A stretch of DNA of 64,000 bases from the NCBI GenBank assembly GCA_036362985.1, contig JAYGXS010000005.1, positions 2,169,134-2,233,133 on the forward strand, in the 5' to 3' direction. The notes beneath the pieces were generated by a model. That model saw only the letters and a program-made list of their open reading frames with translations, was not told the origin of the DNA and did no database searches. Source of the DNA: Ligula intestinalis. Lineage: Eukaryota > Platyhelminthes > Cestoda > Diphyllobothriidea > Diphyllobothriidae. Of the stretch, positions 1 through 13,900 are shown one piece after another (the first letter of the stretch is position 1; every line of letters starts with the position of its first letter). A program made the translations under genes and the position numbers.

Positions 1-111
1 AAGTCAAACTACGTAAACACTTGACTTCGGAAGATATAAAGTCCTTGTTATCCGTCTCCTTCCCAAGCACAAAAATTTTGGACTTTGAAAATGGTCCCAC
101 TAGTATCTGAG

Positions 112-1250
112 GTGGTTCTAGCTGCTTATTTCCACTGGTTTCATCTAGCGGCTTTAATGTGCCATGCTTGAGAAACCATGTGATAACATGCCCTAGTAAA
201 TCTATATGTGACTCCAACTTTGATATTTTCGGGCAATGTTTGCAATGTTCGCATGCCATCGGGCAATGCGTGTCATCCGTGTCACTTTTCTTACCCTTAT
301 GTGAATTGTGCGAGGTGGTCATAGTGGCCGTAGAGTTTATACCCTTGTCTCTTATGTCGCACTGTTTGTCACACGGGACAGTTTGGTCGTGGAGTTCGTT
401 GGCATAATTTATCGTCTCAACCCTGTCAATGCACTTAACTTTCTGTGACTTGCATAGCTGGGTTGCAGTGGCCGAGCGGCCAAGACGTTCGCCTCCTAAA
501 TCGCAGGTCTGGGGATCGACGCCGGCTCCCGAAAGGGCTTTTCCTCCATTCACAGTTTGGTCGTGGACTTGTACGTTCTGCATGCTAAAACTTTAGCTAA
601 AAGGTTATACTTATAAACTATTGCGGCGTCGGTCAGACTAGACGTAGCAGCAACCGAGATAGTGTAGTCTAATAGTTACTACCAGGAAGTATATTGGCGC
701 AAGAAAACTAACAAACGATAGGGTGGCCTTTAATCATATCAATAAAGTCTTTTAGCAATGATACACCGAGATAGTGTAGTCTAATAGCTGCCAACTGGTT
801 CTAATTTGGATTGAAAAAAGCAAGATATAAAATAATAAGGTCTTCTAGTAATCATACACAGCAGTATATAAATATAACGACTCAGCCTGGCCGTGGACAC
901 CCTCAGAGCCCTGACGAGACTGATTGGCACAATTAGACTAGGTAGGCCGAGCCAATATTTCCAGTGAGATGCCCGATTTGGAGAAGAGTTCCTCGTCGAG
1001 CAGTGGGGGTATCGAAGGAAATTGGACGGAAGATTTTTTAGAATTATAGGTTTTTTGATTCAATTTTGGTCCAAAGACAGTATCTTTCTGTATAAAACTT
1101 GATTTAAAATTGCCTTGGTTTTGCTCGAAAATTCAAACCATGCGGGTATATGCTTTTTAATACACATCGTGTTTTCAATGTTTTTTCAATTGGGTCAACT
1201 GAATTATTCAAATCTGCGAATTCCCCTAATAACTGCTATTTTTTGTCAAA
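112..1250 (-). mobile_element. 5' fragment of a CR1-like LINE (inverted copy)
   Basis: This stretch is the reverse complement of roughly 49000-50145, the 5' region of the LINE on the + strand further right. The antisense reading at 159-407 is nearly the same as an antisense reading at 49670-50077, and shared words run on through the region around 1000-1130. It therefore holds the 5' untranslated part and the beginning of the ORF1 region. The reverse-transcriptase part is absent. A short internal repeat occurs at about 655 and 766 (ccgagatagtgtagtctaat), as also seen in the other copy. Homology fades to the left of about 112. Confidence 0.75.
461..528 (+). repeat. tRNA-derived segment inside the LINE 5' region
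   Basis: The segment has an A-box-like word (tggccgagcgg), a region resembling an anticodon arm with loop ctcctaa, and a B-box-like word (ggatcgacgcc). The arm resembles tRNA-Arg(CCT). The arms have mismatches and an extra base, so a working tRNA is unlikely. The same segment lies at about 49708-49777 on the - strand, inside the LINE copy, so it belongs to the repeat. It could supply an internal RNA polymerase III promoter; that is inference. Confidence 0.5.
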
Positions 1251-1980
1251 TTTAAATCTTTATACCTGAAATGCAAACGCTGGCAGAGTTTATAAGTGGA
1301 TTTGTCTGCTGAAACAGCATATGCCGTTTTCTCCTATTCTCATTCACATGGACTTTGGGGGGAATTCTGACCGGGATGCGAAAAATGTCGTCACTACAAT
1401 TAGCACACATAAGGGTAATATGTAGCATATGATGCCATCAGTAAATTTGTATTCCTTCTCAATCTTTCGCCATTCAGTTTTCTTTCGGTAGCATGCACGG
1501 GAATGCTGTCTTGTGGTAATGCACAAACAGAAATGTTCCATACAGCATCGAAGCTGGATTCCGCATAAGTCTTACTTTGCATTCAAAAGATCAAAAACCT
1601 GGCCAGTGCAAAAATCAGCGAGGCCGTTATATGTGTACAAGCAGGGCAATGTCCAAAATGAAGATTGTATGTACACGGTAAGACATGTCTCCTGAATTTG
1701 CGTACGTGACCGACCAGGCGAAGTAAGCGAATGTTCGCAATGAAGAAAGGTAGGGAGTGCCTACTAAGCCATGTTCGCTCAGTCGATACCAGTCGATGCC
1801 TTTCTGTCAAACATTGAGGTGGCGACCGAAGCTCCTAACAGGGTTTACACCCCTGCTCACCAACTCTCCCGCCCTCACTGACCGAATTCAGTTCTGCCAC
1901 GCCCTTAATCCACCCACCTTGGAGTTCAAAAGCGCCTTACTTTCTCACACGACATCGAATAAGTAAAGACAGGAAGGGCG
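1140..1980. repeat. Dispersed repeat, inverted partner of 30540-31400
   Basis: The sequence matches the reverse complement of about 30540-31400 over some 800 bases. Readings at 1757-1966 (+) and 30556-30765 (-) begin with the same 29 residues and stay alike to the end. The segment near 1757-1960 also belongs to the sub-repeat family that continues to 4060. It shows no recognisable protein domain. Confidence 0.75.
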
Positions 1981-4060
1981 TACCCCTTGATCCACGTTCG
2001 CTTAGTCGATACCAATCGATGCCTTTTCGTCAAACCCTGAGGTGGTGACCAAAGCACCTAACAGGAGCAAGACCTCTGCTCACCAACTCTCCCGCCCTCA
2101 CTGGCCGAATTCAGTTTTGCCACGCCCTTATTCCACCCACTTCGACGTTCTACAGCATCTTTCCTTCTCTCACGACGCCAAACAATTATTCCTTGTTTAA
2201 TTTGGATGAAATTGTTATGGCCTTCCTGAGCATTTACCTTGAAAGGCCCTTGATACTGTTATTTATTAAGAACCAAGTATGATCTAGCCCCGCAATTTTT
2301 ATTCACAGCTATTACAAACAAATGTGGCAAATATGGGCTGCAAGGAAATTTTTTTGGCCGCTATGCAGCAAATGCTGACGTTAGACCACTTCTCGTCAGG
2401 AACTGCTTAGCAAACCTTCTAAACTAGAACGTTGCTCAAAGTTGAAATGAAGCACAAAATGTCCCACACCAGCTGTAGGCAGTTAATCAGGCTGGTTTCC
2501 TTTGGGCAAATACTCAAGACGTTAGTGCATGGAGCGGAAGTGCACATTATAGGAGTCCCAGTAGCGTACAATTGTCTTTGTTTATTGGCACTCACCCAAC
2601 CATGCATCCTCATATCCGTCGTGGGTATGGCATACTGATTTGCTTAGAGGAAATGGGCCACATCTAACATTTGCTGTTTTTTGTTGGTTAAGTCACATGA
2701 TAAAAGAATAGAATCTGATAACTTCGTCGACAAAATAACTAAGTGATTTATATTCCAAGAATAAAATTAACGATGATTAATAACGTAGTGGAAAACGGTT
2801 ATATACAATGAGGTTAGAAAGTGGGCTTTTCAGTTTGAGCCGCCATTAAACCCGCTAGATTCGCATGAACGTTTTTCTTTACACACATCAGTAGACCTAC
2901 TTAGCACATTATAAACTGATTGGTATACCTCTTATTTTTATGAAGTATAATGAATTCATGAAGGCACAAGGTCACAACGATAATCCTGTCTTAAAAGCAG
3001 TCCAATTCGATGTGTATATATTTGAAGACATTTCCTAGAATATTAGTCCATGACGTCAAAAAACGCAGTCACGTGTGATTATGGATGACATTTGATATCC
3101 CGTTGTTGTAAATTTATGCACCTAATTGCATTCTCTTATTATAAAGAAGGTTTTTTGCTGAATATTTTGGAATGATATTTTCAAAATAAAGCGTATTACT
3201 CTACTTTTTCTCTGTCATATTTCGCGTTCCGCTAGGTGCTGTCTGTTCATTTATACCACGTCACTAAGACGTTACATTAGCCTTCATAGTAAAGGCATTA
3301 ATAAGACTGGCTTCTTATGGCTACTGATTAAACCAATTATAACTTTATCTATTTGAGAGTTAATTAAGCATAAACGACTTCGGATTTTTCGACACCTGCT
3401 GCAACTAAACAAAGCTCCCTTATTTTTAAATTAATTTCGATCATATCTAAATGCGTACCTGAAATGTTAAAATTTGCCTCGATTTCTATTAAGACCGTCG
3501 AGAGTCACCATGGCAGTTAAACGTGTACAAGCAAGGCAAGGCCCAAAAAGAAGATGGCAAGCGTACGTGACCGACCAGAAAAACTGAGAAAATGCTCGCA
3601 ATGACGGAAGGTAGCGCGTACCTACTAACGCATGTTCGTTCAGTCGAGACAAATCGATGCCTTTCCGTCAAACTTGAGGTGGCGACCGAAGCTCCTAACA
3701 GGATTGACACCCCTGCTCACCAACTCACCCTCTCACTACCGAATTCAGTTTTGACACGCCCTTGATCCACCCACCTCGGAGATCTAAAGCGCCTACCTTT
3801 TTCACATGACATCAAACAAGTAAGGGGAAGAAGGGTGTACGGACCAATCCTTGCTCGCACAGTCAACATACCATTCCATCCCTGCCCGTCAAACTTGAGG
3901 TGGCGAATGACACCCCTGACACCCTTGCTCACATACTCTCTCACCCACACTGGCCAGATTCAATTTTGCCACGCCCAAAATCCACCCACTTCGGAGTTCT
4001 ATAGCGCCCGCCTTTCTCACGCGACGCCGAACAAGGATCCCTTGTTCAATTCGGATTGGC
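1750..4060 (+). repeat. Family of about 200-bp sub-repeats
   Basis: Units start near 1750, 1980, 3610 and 3835 and share words such as ccgaattcagtt, gccacgccc and cacccac. Each has the order cgatgcctt - ggtggcgacc - cctgctcacc - ctctccc - cgaattcagtt - tccaccca. A weak extra piece is at about 7200-7260. Between 2200 and 3480 the family is interrupted by AT-rich DNA in which no gene is visible. No coding function is supported. Confidence 0.65.
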
Positions 4061-4389
4061 CATTTTTTGTTGTCGGATCAAGAATCAAATACGATCTAGC
4101 ATCGAGAGGCTAGAATTGTTGGTCTGCTCTCTCAATTTCAATATAGGGAGTTGTAGCAACAGAAGAATTAATACACTAATAGGCGATGTTATCCAGTCAA
4201 TGATAATTCGTCATTTCTTCGCCACTTTTCACGACGAGCTGCAGTTCATGTATAACGTTCAATTGAAATTTTTTTGAATTTGGAGAGACCTATGTATTAT
4301 AGTTTGCTTGAAACTACACAGTAAAAAATATTGCCCAACCCACATTTATGAAAAGTTAATTCAAACCGCCGTTTGCTTTCACTCGTAAG

Positions 4390-5950
4390 CGTGAATATTA
4401 CAGTATGGTGAATCCTGGGAGCAACTTGCCTTAGTTTGGAATTATGTGTTTATTTGTCGCCTACCAGCGAGAACGCATTAACGAAAACTTATGAATAAAA
4501 ATAAGCAACATTATGCATATTAAGTCCTTAAAAGAACTATAAGAAGTACTGCGTGATTGTTAAGAAAAATTAAAAAAATTCCGACAAACCCCACGTTCCA
4601 AAGATGTAAAAAACAGAAAAATAAATTTAAAAATTCGATTAAATTGAAAACGGAATGCAAGTAATTTCTTTTTATAGAATTAACTTGTATTTTGTCAAAA
4701 TATTTGTACATGTTACCATTAGTTGATAACTATTTATTGAATATCTTCGAATAAAGTCCGACATTATTTTCTTCGTTTTCAGTTTCTTCATTGATTAATT
4801 AATAAATTGTGCTTCTATTCGACGTATACACTAACACTTTTAAAATAAGAAAGATATAAAGAGCGTTTACCTGAAGAAAGTTTTTTATATAAGTTCCTAA
4901 AATTATGACCATGTTGCTAATATGTACAAATGCCTCGAAACAGCAAGCCACATTGTCGAGGATAAATCATCTCTGCAGCGGAAGTCCGATATTGTTATTC
5001 CTAATATTAGTAGAGAAACATTCCATAAAAAGTAACCTTATTATAATTGGCTTTAATAATATATTTAGCTGACGAATTTTTGTGCATATAAAATTTCTCC
5101 CAGGTAATGTCACAATGAAGTTAGAGACTTTTGACAATTTTTTAAATTCACCTGAAGTCGAACGATTCAATTTGACTGAAGATGGAAGAATTTACTTTTC
5201 TATTTATAATATATTTTTTTCCGCATAAATGGATTAATTCCATAATTAGCTGGTAGCTTGCGAATGCAAAAAAACTGGCCGTAGAGAAAGCCGTTTCCTG
5301 AAATACTTATTATTCATCTGCATGTTCCGTTTCCTAATAACATATCAGCGGAACGTGTAGTATACAAAAACGTATATTTCTACCTGAGTTACATTTTATA
5401 AGGCCTTCTTTGCATCACTTCACGGTTTACGGCAAATTTTGCTAATGCGCAAAAACAGCTATGCGGTTAAACAAAATTTCCGCCAAAACTTTTTGTTACT
5501 GCAATTTGTGCAAAGGAATTCACAGGATAGCTTAAAAAAATTTTAAAAACTTAAATTCCTGCTTGCTTGTGAAATTTGTTGGGATTCCTTAGACGTGGCT
5601 TCACTTCCATTTGATCAAACTCGCACAAAATTTTAAAAATCTGGATGAGATAATTATTTCACTTTTTAGTTATATTGGAATTCTTCAACAACTTAATGCA
5701 ATTTACTAAACAGTTTGGTTTGGTCCTACCCTATAGCAAAATCAATTTGTTTGATAAAAATTACTCATGACTTAGCCAAAATTAGTGCCTATTTCGCTCC
5801 ATAACTTTAACTAAGATAACAGTTTTTTAAACCAGTGCCTTTCTCATTATTAAATCCACTTCGTTGAGCAAAATCTTCTGTCCAGATGCATGTTTAACTA
5901 CCCAGTTAAATTTCGTCATGAAAGTTGTTTGCAGGACTTGCCATACAGTA
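4390..5950 (+). repeat. Direct copy of the region upstream of VAL gene B
   Basis: The block aligns collinearly with about 36310-37820. Shared landmarks are cagcgagaacgcatt, agaactataagaag, catttaccattag-like words and, at the right end, gttgcaggacttg. In the right copy this block ends about 240 bases before the start codon of VAL gene B. Here no VAL exon follows in the next several kilobases. Readings inside it look like chance frames. It may be a mobile repeat or a piece of segmental duplication. Confidence 0.7.
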
Positions 5951-5959
5951 AATGCGTAT

Positions 5960-8900
5960 AATTGAATATATTAACAAAAGCAGACTTGAAGTACGCACAC
6001 AGCCTGGTACCTACGTGTTTGCGTGGTAAACAGATGCCCTAATAGCAATGCAGGCGTTATCGTACTAAGCAAATTCGAGCAACACATGTGCTTGCTTATC
6101 ATTGGTTTGGATAATTAAGTAATCGATAGATGATTTGCTTATCGATTTTTGCATGCACTTGCGCGCGGCAGACGCCATTCTGACGTGGCGCAATCAACTG
6201 ATAAGAAGCACAAGCTAGCTTTCGTTACTATTACTGTAAATCCGGTAAACCTGTTGTTTTTTGCTGTCTTCTTCGGCATGTTTAAGCGCTTAACCTAAGA
6301 AGACATTACGATGACGTGCATTGTGCGGTTTGTTTGAAAATTTACCCAAATTGAACATTGTTCAGGACTCTTTTTGCCGAACAACTGACAGGTTGGCTAA
6401 GTTTTCATGGGCGCTTGGTACATCAGTCATCATTCCAAGACTCGGACCTGTATCTAATTGTCACTGGTAAGAACGTTCCTTTTCTGCTATGAAAATCTTC
6501 AACTCAAAGACATTAGAACAGCAGTGCCGCGTTCTCAATGTTTACAGGACGGAGATACATAAAGCATTCAAACTTGCTCTCTAGTGCGCCCATGATGGGC
6601 ATCAGCGGCATAGTTGGCGGTATTCGCAGTCTACGAGCCGAATAAGTGAGTCCACTTATTTACTGTACATTGTCATTCGCTGTCACGTTACGTATAGTTA
6701 CCTACGTACTAATTTCCTAATTTCCTGCTTTAAGATATACCCTGAAACCAAGATAATGTCGATGCGCTAGAGGTGTACGGACTACCAGTGCCGTCAATGA
6801 ATGATGCATTCTGATAACCAAGAATATTAACACCGGCCAAAGAAAATATTTAAATGTTTGTGTTCCCTAATATTTTAATCCCATTTTGAATATTAATATA
6901 ATCATTCTTCTAGACATACAGTCTTCAAAAAAGAACTATGTCCTTATTGTTCAAAAAAGTGGGGGATTCGACAGGAGTAGAGGTAACCCCTGTCCGGATG
7001 AAAAATAAAATTCGATCATTGAAGCTACAAGTGCGATAACGCGGGCTCGCTTGGGGCTCGTTTTTCCGAGCTCGTTTCGAGCTCAAACAGGTGACCAAAA
7101 TGAAATTGTTTGGAGCTCACTTTTTTTAATCAGTGAGATCGAAACGAGCTCATTTTGCTATCAGGTAGGTAGAGCGAGCAAAGTTTCTGTGCTGATGTGT
7201 GTTCATTTAGTCGACATCTATCGATGCCCTTCCGTCATGGTCCAGGTAACGGCCAAATTGCTTGGCTGCCTTTTGAGTCAAATGCTCCGATTCCGATATG
7301 CGCAAAGGTTCATTGGTGGGATTTATTTTAATCTTTCATGTAGTATTATGTCGAAGCAGATTCTATTGTCGGCGACAGCTAGGGGCGACTAGATTGGCCT
7401 GGTGCGCCTTGAACTCGATCCTGCTGCCGCTGCTGTTGTCAGGGCCCAAGAAATGAGGGCCAAAGCATTTCAGGACTCATGAGTTCTGTCGGTGAATTTG
7501 CATCGACGAGTATTTAGTCTGCCTGGTTTCCACTAACTTATTGTTGAGGGTTTGACAGCCCTTCACCAAATACAGGCGAACATGCATTTTGACTCTATAT
7601 CCATTCACAAAATACCAAGTTAGCTACGATTAAAGTTGTTTAGTTAAACCTGTTCATAGATGTAATCAGCGATTGAAATTCCAATGCAGGAGGAAGTCCT
7701 TATCACCAAAATTGAATGCCTTTTTCATCAGTTATTTGTAGAATACGAAGAAGTGTGGTCGGTAAACAGAAGATAGAGCGTACCCTAATTGTGATAAACT
7801 AGTAAATAAGATGACATGTGGAGCGCCAGAGTGTTAGGAATAATATAATTAAGTGTTAGAGGAGTTGAACAGGAGTAATTGGAAGTTGACTCCGAGACAA
7901 GTGCAGACTACCAATCAGTCAGTCAGCGGTCGCAAGCCTGCGGTAAGGTCACCACGCCCGAGAGTGTCTGCGCGTAGTCAGTCAGCAGCAATAAGGTCCT
8001 CTAAAAGAACTAGCCTGGGGAAGTGGCTGACCATCTGGCAGACAGGAAAATACTTACTATTAAAATATAAAAGGGATAATTTGGCGACTATTTTTTGCAT
8101 CGGAAAGATTAGAACAAAGCCTTAAGAACACACATTATAGCGGACAATAGTCTCATATATAGACAAAAGGAAGTTCCTTAATTTCCAGCCAAATTTAATT
8201 ATGTGCCTTCACATAAATTTAAAACAACTTGACAGCAATGCCTTATTTTATACTTCCTTGAAAAATGATGACATACACAGCGAGTCATCATCTATATTGC
8301 TAATTAAAGCTCCTTTTAAAGTGATAAACTATCATAGTTAAATTTTCTACTCACCTTGGGATAAACAACATCAGTTTTCTGTTGCCGATGTTATGTTAAT
8401 TCGACAGTGTATTTTGCTGTTTGGTAGAATTTCTAAATACGACCTACATGGAAATCTTCATTAGAACTGATTTTTTTAAAAAGTTGTATTCAAAGATTTT
8501 GCATGAAAACTGAATAGGATCTATGCTTATAAACGAAATACTTAAAACAAAGAAAATCGTCTAAAAGGTGTTGGAATTCAAAGGTCAATTTTTTAGATAG
8601 TATTTATTAAATAATGGCAATTTGTTAAAAATATTTTGACTAAGGGAAGCTTCTGGTAGCAAACAGACGTTTTTAAGGTTATTCGGTTAACCTGGAAAAC
8701 ATATAAATTTATTGCTTGAATTTATATCTACTGGTGACGTCGGAGGACCTTTGGTTTTACTTAGAAAATTTCATATTTTCTCAGCAAACAATAAGTACAT
8801 CTCCCATTTCTTGTTACTACCAAATTTGGCTAAGATTGTTCAATGTTATTATATAAATATTCAAACATGCGTAATTACTAGTTTACTAGTGATTATAAAT

Positions 8901-10860
8901 CTTACGAAAGCTTCTCCACCGTGGTTTTATGTATGCACCATTCGCACCTCTAATGTGTAAGTTTCATTTCTATAACATAAAGGATATCGGCATCGTTATA
9001 TATTCCTTTTAAAGAGATGTGGATTTTATGAAACACAGTTCTCCCTTCAGAAATAAATATTCGTTTTCAAATAAAAATGTTGTAATGACCAAGACTTTCA
9101 CTAACGGTCGTTGGTTCAGCGAAAAAAATTATATGACTTATGCAGCATTATAAACTTTTATTCATTAAGCTCAACGTCTGCATAAGTAATTTTCGTTATT
9201 TAAACCCATTAGCACGGCCCAATGTATTATTTCTTCACTATCATAGTATGGTGGCTTTTATGAGTTTTTGTACCATAAATCAATTTTAATTTGTCGGAAT
9301 GGCTTAAAAAACCAAAAGTTGCATTCATTAAGGTGAAAAATGTCCACTGATAATAAAAAAATTTTGATTATGTTTTGACTTTTGTGATATAATATGAGTG
9401 CTTGGAAATTTTTATTATGTCAAATCCCTGGACCTTATTCTTTTTGACGCCCTTATCAGGTGTGCCTTTCCAAACGGCCTAAATTTGACAGACAAGGTAA
9501 GTTTTGTGTGCAAAGGTCGACTGACCCGCCTTTATTGGCACTTTACATTTCTATATAAAGACGTTGGGAAATTGTTCTTGCTAAAACGTCTGCAAACAGT
9601 TTACCATTGCTTCCTAACCTGAAGATACACAAACCAACTTTGTAGGTGCTTACTTGAATTAAAATTTATGCATTTAATTGTATGTTTTATATATTTCAAT
9701 GCGTGTGACCCTACAGTATAGACCAAGAGGACGTATAAGCTGCATTATTTATGCAGTAAATGGTACATACGAAGATGTGAGTGTTGTTGCATTGGGAACT
9801 TTTTTATTATTCGTCCTACAGAATACAACAGCAATAGGAATCACTGTACCAGTCGGCTCTTGCAAATAATTTAAACGTGAAACAATTCAATGCAAAAAAG
9901 TTGATCAAAAATGTGTGCCAATGATTTCACATTATAAATGGTAGCCAGCCAAAGGGAGTTGTTAACGCAAATACGGAGGGTTCCTATATTATACACACAA
10001 TTTACATGCTTGTTAAATTGGTGCTTATCATAAGTTTATTATTCCAAAAATTTAAATGTATCTAAGGTATCAAATAAATTGTTTTCGCATTAAAAGTTCT
10101 CAAACTGACGTCCATTTTGATCATTACACTCCTGAAAACGCGAAGCAATGGAATCGAACACACAATAATGCAATTTTTTGGTTTGCGGGTGCATTAATGT
10201 TAAGTGGCTTCTCTGAATTTAACCACTGTTGCAACAGTCAAATGCAGTAGATAAGATGATACTTGTTGATATATCTATTACATTTGAAATGATGACATTA
10301 TAACAAACACCAAGTTTACAAGTATATAAATGGGTATTCATTTTTGGGACACCTTGTAGAAGACGCATTCGTCGGTTTTGGCTGGTTGTAAACGCTGTAC
10401 ATACAAAAGACAAGTAATGAATTTAAGATATTGTCACACAGACGCAATGATTCCTCGAAAATAATGTGAAGAACACAATGTTTCCTCAGAAATTTTTTGG
10501 GTCTTTATAAAAGTTCCGCGCTATTATTGTTTGAATTAACTACCCTTACTGTGCATGCAGTATGTTTGCATAGCGGACTGTCACGTCTGATATTAAAAGT
10601 GATCAAGTTGAAACAATAAACAAAAAAAAGTGAAACCACATAATTCCAAATTGGGTGCCCCTTACTGGCGTTAATCGTTCGTTAAATCAAGAGCAAAGGC
10701 ACAAATTCCAATCTTACGTTAACATTTAAATCACAATCAAAAGGTAATCCTCAACCTTTTCTCAGAGTCAACACCAACTCCGCACCTAAGCCCTGTAATA
10801 AAACCTACCAGAGAATCTTTAGAATAGAGCTTTACGCTCTGTTTGTATGTCCCACGGAGG
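5960..10860. other. AT-rich region without recognised genes
   Basis: No exon, transposon domain or RNA gene was recognised here. The readings at 7051-7392, 7853-8125, 8712-8960 and 9398-9622 are low-complexity or chance frames without motifs. A short inverted repeat of gagctcgtttcgagctc type sits near 7067 and 7134. The region is the upstream flank of VAL gene A, so regulatory sites are possible but none could be named. Confidence 0.5.
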
Positions 10861-10940
10861 GATTTAGATGCACATTTGCTATCTTTTTTTCCTGTGGACC
10901 CTGAGATGGAAGTTACAGTGGAGAGGTATTCCTTCTGATA

Positions 10941-10963
10941 AAATCTTTATTTGTCATCCACAG
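10941..10963 (+). promoter_or_regulatory. Acceptor-like site directly before VAL gene A start
   Basis: A pyrimidine-rich stretch ending in cacag lies immediately before the ATG. VAL gene B has the same arrangement at 38037-38052. Such a site is either the 3' end of an intron in the 5' untranslated region or a spliced-leader trans-splice acceptor, which flatworms use on many messages. The sequence alone does not separate the two. Confidence 0.45.
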
Positions 10964-13900
10964 ATGATGAACTCGATGGTTCTCAGTATGCGTGTGTGGC
11001 CGCTGCTTCTACTGTACATCACAATGGGCTTTGCATTGAGCTCAGGGATGATTGATTTAATCATTTCTCGTCACAAACTGGCGCGAGTGAATGCGTACCC
11101 CGCAGCAGCTAACATGCAAACACTTGTGAGTAAAAGCCGTTATTCAAATTGCTGCATACAGTTCGGCTCAGAAATTGTGCAACATGTAGACATTTGCAAA
11201 AAAATGATACCAACTCGCTAATCGGCACTAAATAAATATTATGCTGCAGTCTATCCTTAAGCCATTTCAGTAACAATATGATGCCGGCTTTTTAATGAGC
11301 TTCGATCTGACCCATAACACAACGACTGTACTGTTAAAAAAGTCACTTACGTAGTTTAAATTTTTATTATGGATTGATATTAATTCTAAATATAATTTTT
11401 TTGGAAAACATAAATAAAGCAACTATCTATTTTACTCTTCTGGTAAAAAATTTTGTTTTTCCATTTTATACTGAAAGCATGTGAATAGTTTGTTTTTCAG
11501 AAACGGTTCTTATTTTGAGTTTTAAATGATAGTCCTGTGTTTATTCATTATACATTACATCTGTCAATTTACTTATGCTGCCTATAAAGTGTACAGCATT
11601 TTCAAACTATGTTGCTATATTTTATGAGAACTATGTGATTTATTCCTCAACCCGTAGGCAATAACGTAGTTTACCTTAAATAGGACGTACAGCACGCGCA
11701 AATTGTAAGCCTTGAATTCAAGGGTAGCTGTCAGTAGGTTTAAAATTTTTTTAAAATTCAAAATCATTTTAAAACCGAAACATACCATTTCTTTAAGTGT
11801 AAAATTAATAGGAAGCTTAATTTGCTACCAAGTGAGTATAAGAAATATTTTTCTTCTTTTTGGTTTCTATAAAATATGTATTAATTTATAAACGCAGCTA
11901 AAATCAATGATACACGTGCATACTATTTAAGTGGCTATTTGCTACTGTACATACGTTTTAGGATTGTATATGTGCACACATAAATCATTTACGCTAGTCG
12001 TTAGGTTGCAAATAACGTCTACTTCATATTCATTACTTAAGGGGAGGTATTATTCGGTTTAAAAAAATGCTAAATTGTCCAAAAAAATTTGAAACGTTCC
12101 CATCGGAACGTGCGAGCTGTGTACATCTTGTTTGAGAATGAATACAGTTTTGTCCATTATTTGTCGGTTAGTTGCATATTTTGCCTTCAAAATTGCCAAC
12201 AATGCAACTAAACGAGTACAATAATAAATTTCTTCGTGAATAAATCCCATGAATATCAATCTAGCGCAATAGTCCGCATGCTGCACCAATTCTGAGCCGT
12301 GCTGTAGAGATGAAACAACGCCTTTCCAAAATTCTTCCATGTTCTCCAACAGGTGTACGATAAAAGCCTGGAGGCGTCAGCCCAGAAGTCAGCAGATCAG
12401 TGCAACCTCAACTTCGAACCTGTGTTTGATCCCGAAGGTGGTCAGCTTGGACAAAACATAGGACATATTTCTGGGAGACAACTTTTCGAAAGTCTGGATG
12501 AAATTTTGCTTAAGTGGTATGCAGAAATGGTGGCCTACACCTATTCGCTAAAGTACTGCAGTGCCAGGGAAGGTTGTTTGCATTACCTTCAGGTAGGTCA
12601 AAGAAAACGCTTAAATGATTATCACAGATTGCGCACTTTGTTAGTTGTGAAACGTTTCGAAGTATTAATATGCGCAAATACTCGAGGTCCAGATAACATA
12701 TCGTGTTCATCATCCCCGGAAGAGGAAGAAGAGGGGGCATGTGCTGGGACCAAATTTTTTTTGTGCTGACTTTTCAAAAGCTCACTCGCTTCCAACGTCA
12801 GAGTACCGTGCTTACTCTTCCGTCAGCCTTGAGTGAAATCGGCTCGCCTCCGATCTTGTAAAATACCCGTGTTCCCTCTACGTGCCTTCGCCGCTGGTTT
12901 GCTCCGACGTGTTTGCTGCCGACCAATGGGGGGTCAACGTCTCCATTATGCCCTGCGCCACAATTGTGGTTGCCGCGGCATCATCCTCCTCTCCGCCAGG
13001 TGGTCGATCGATCGGCCGTTTTTTTTGCTCGCAGCCCTGCTGGCTTCATGTTCGGGTGCGTGAGAACGCACGCCGTGTCGCTCGGATAATTCTCTATCGC
13101 CGCCGCCTTCCTCCTCCGTGGTGGTTAGCTGTTGGCCCTGCGTGGCTTGATCACCGGCCCTCCTCTCATCAGGCCATGGATCATCCTCTTCTCTTGCGGC
13201 TGCAGGTTGTCGGCTTTCTGTGTCGTCACCCTCACGCCTTGGCGCCCCGCTCTCTGCGGGCGTGAGCCTTGCGCGTATGGCTTGGTAGGCGGGGTTTAAC
13301 TCGATGGCTCTGTTGAGTGTGCCAGTCGACGACCAGCTTTTGAGCCATCTTATCACTGGCCCCGACGATCACTTTTGCCTTCTGTGACGACACAGAAAGC
13401 AGAAAACCAGCAGGCACGAGGGACGTGGGCGATCCACATAGGATATATCTCTGGGAGACAATTTCTCAAAAGTGTGGATAAAATGTTGCTAATATGGTAT
13501 GCAGGAATCATTGACTACACCTATTTATCAAAGAACTACATTGACGATAAAGATTGTTCACTTTACCTTCAGGTAGTTTAAAGATAACAATCAAAAGTTT
13601 GATAAACAGGAGGCATTTTGTTAGTTGTGAAACGTTTTGAAGCATCTTTTACAGTTATTATGTCATTGCAGAACACACCGACTCATGTGCTTTTACTAAC
13701 GGTTTCCCTTTTTTTCTGACATTTCAGATGATTTATGCGAGAGCATCGAAAGTGGGATGCGCCTACAAGAGATGCGACAACATAGGAGGTGACAATACAT
13801 ATCTGTGGGTATGCCATTTCGACCGCAGGTAAACTAAATATACTTATAAGAGTAATAGTGCTGAAAATTCGATTCCTAGGTGGTAAATTATAAAAAAAGA

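Noticed and set aside
461..528. Functional tRNA-Arg gene
   Set aside because: Anticodon arm has an extra base, the acceptor ends do not pair well, and the same segment is part of a LINE copy elsewhere.
7853..8125. 90-codon basic, Ser-rich reading as a small gene
   Set aside because: No homologous motif, no splice or start context; composition is compatible with chance.
12946..13356. 136-codon reading on the - strand as a host gene
   Set aside because: High GC removes stop codons by chance; composition is Arg/Glu/Ala-rich, no motif, and it lies in a VAL intron within an inserted segment.
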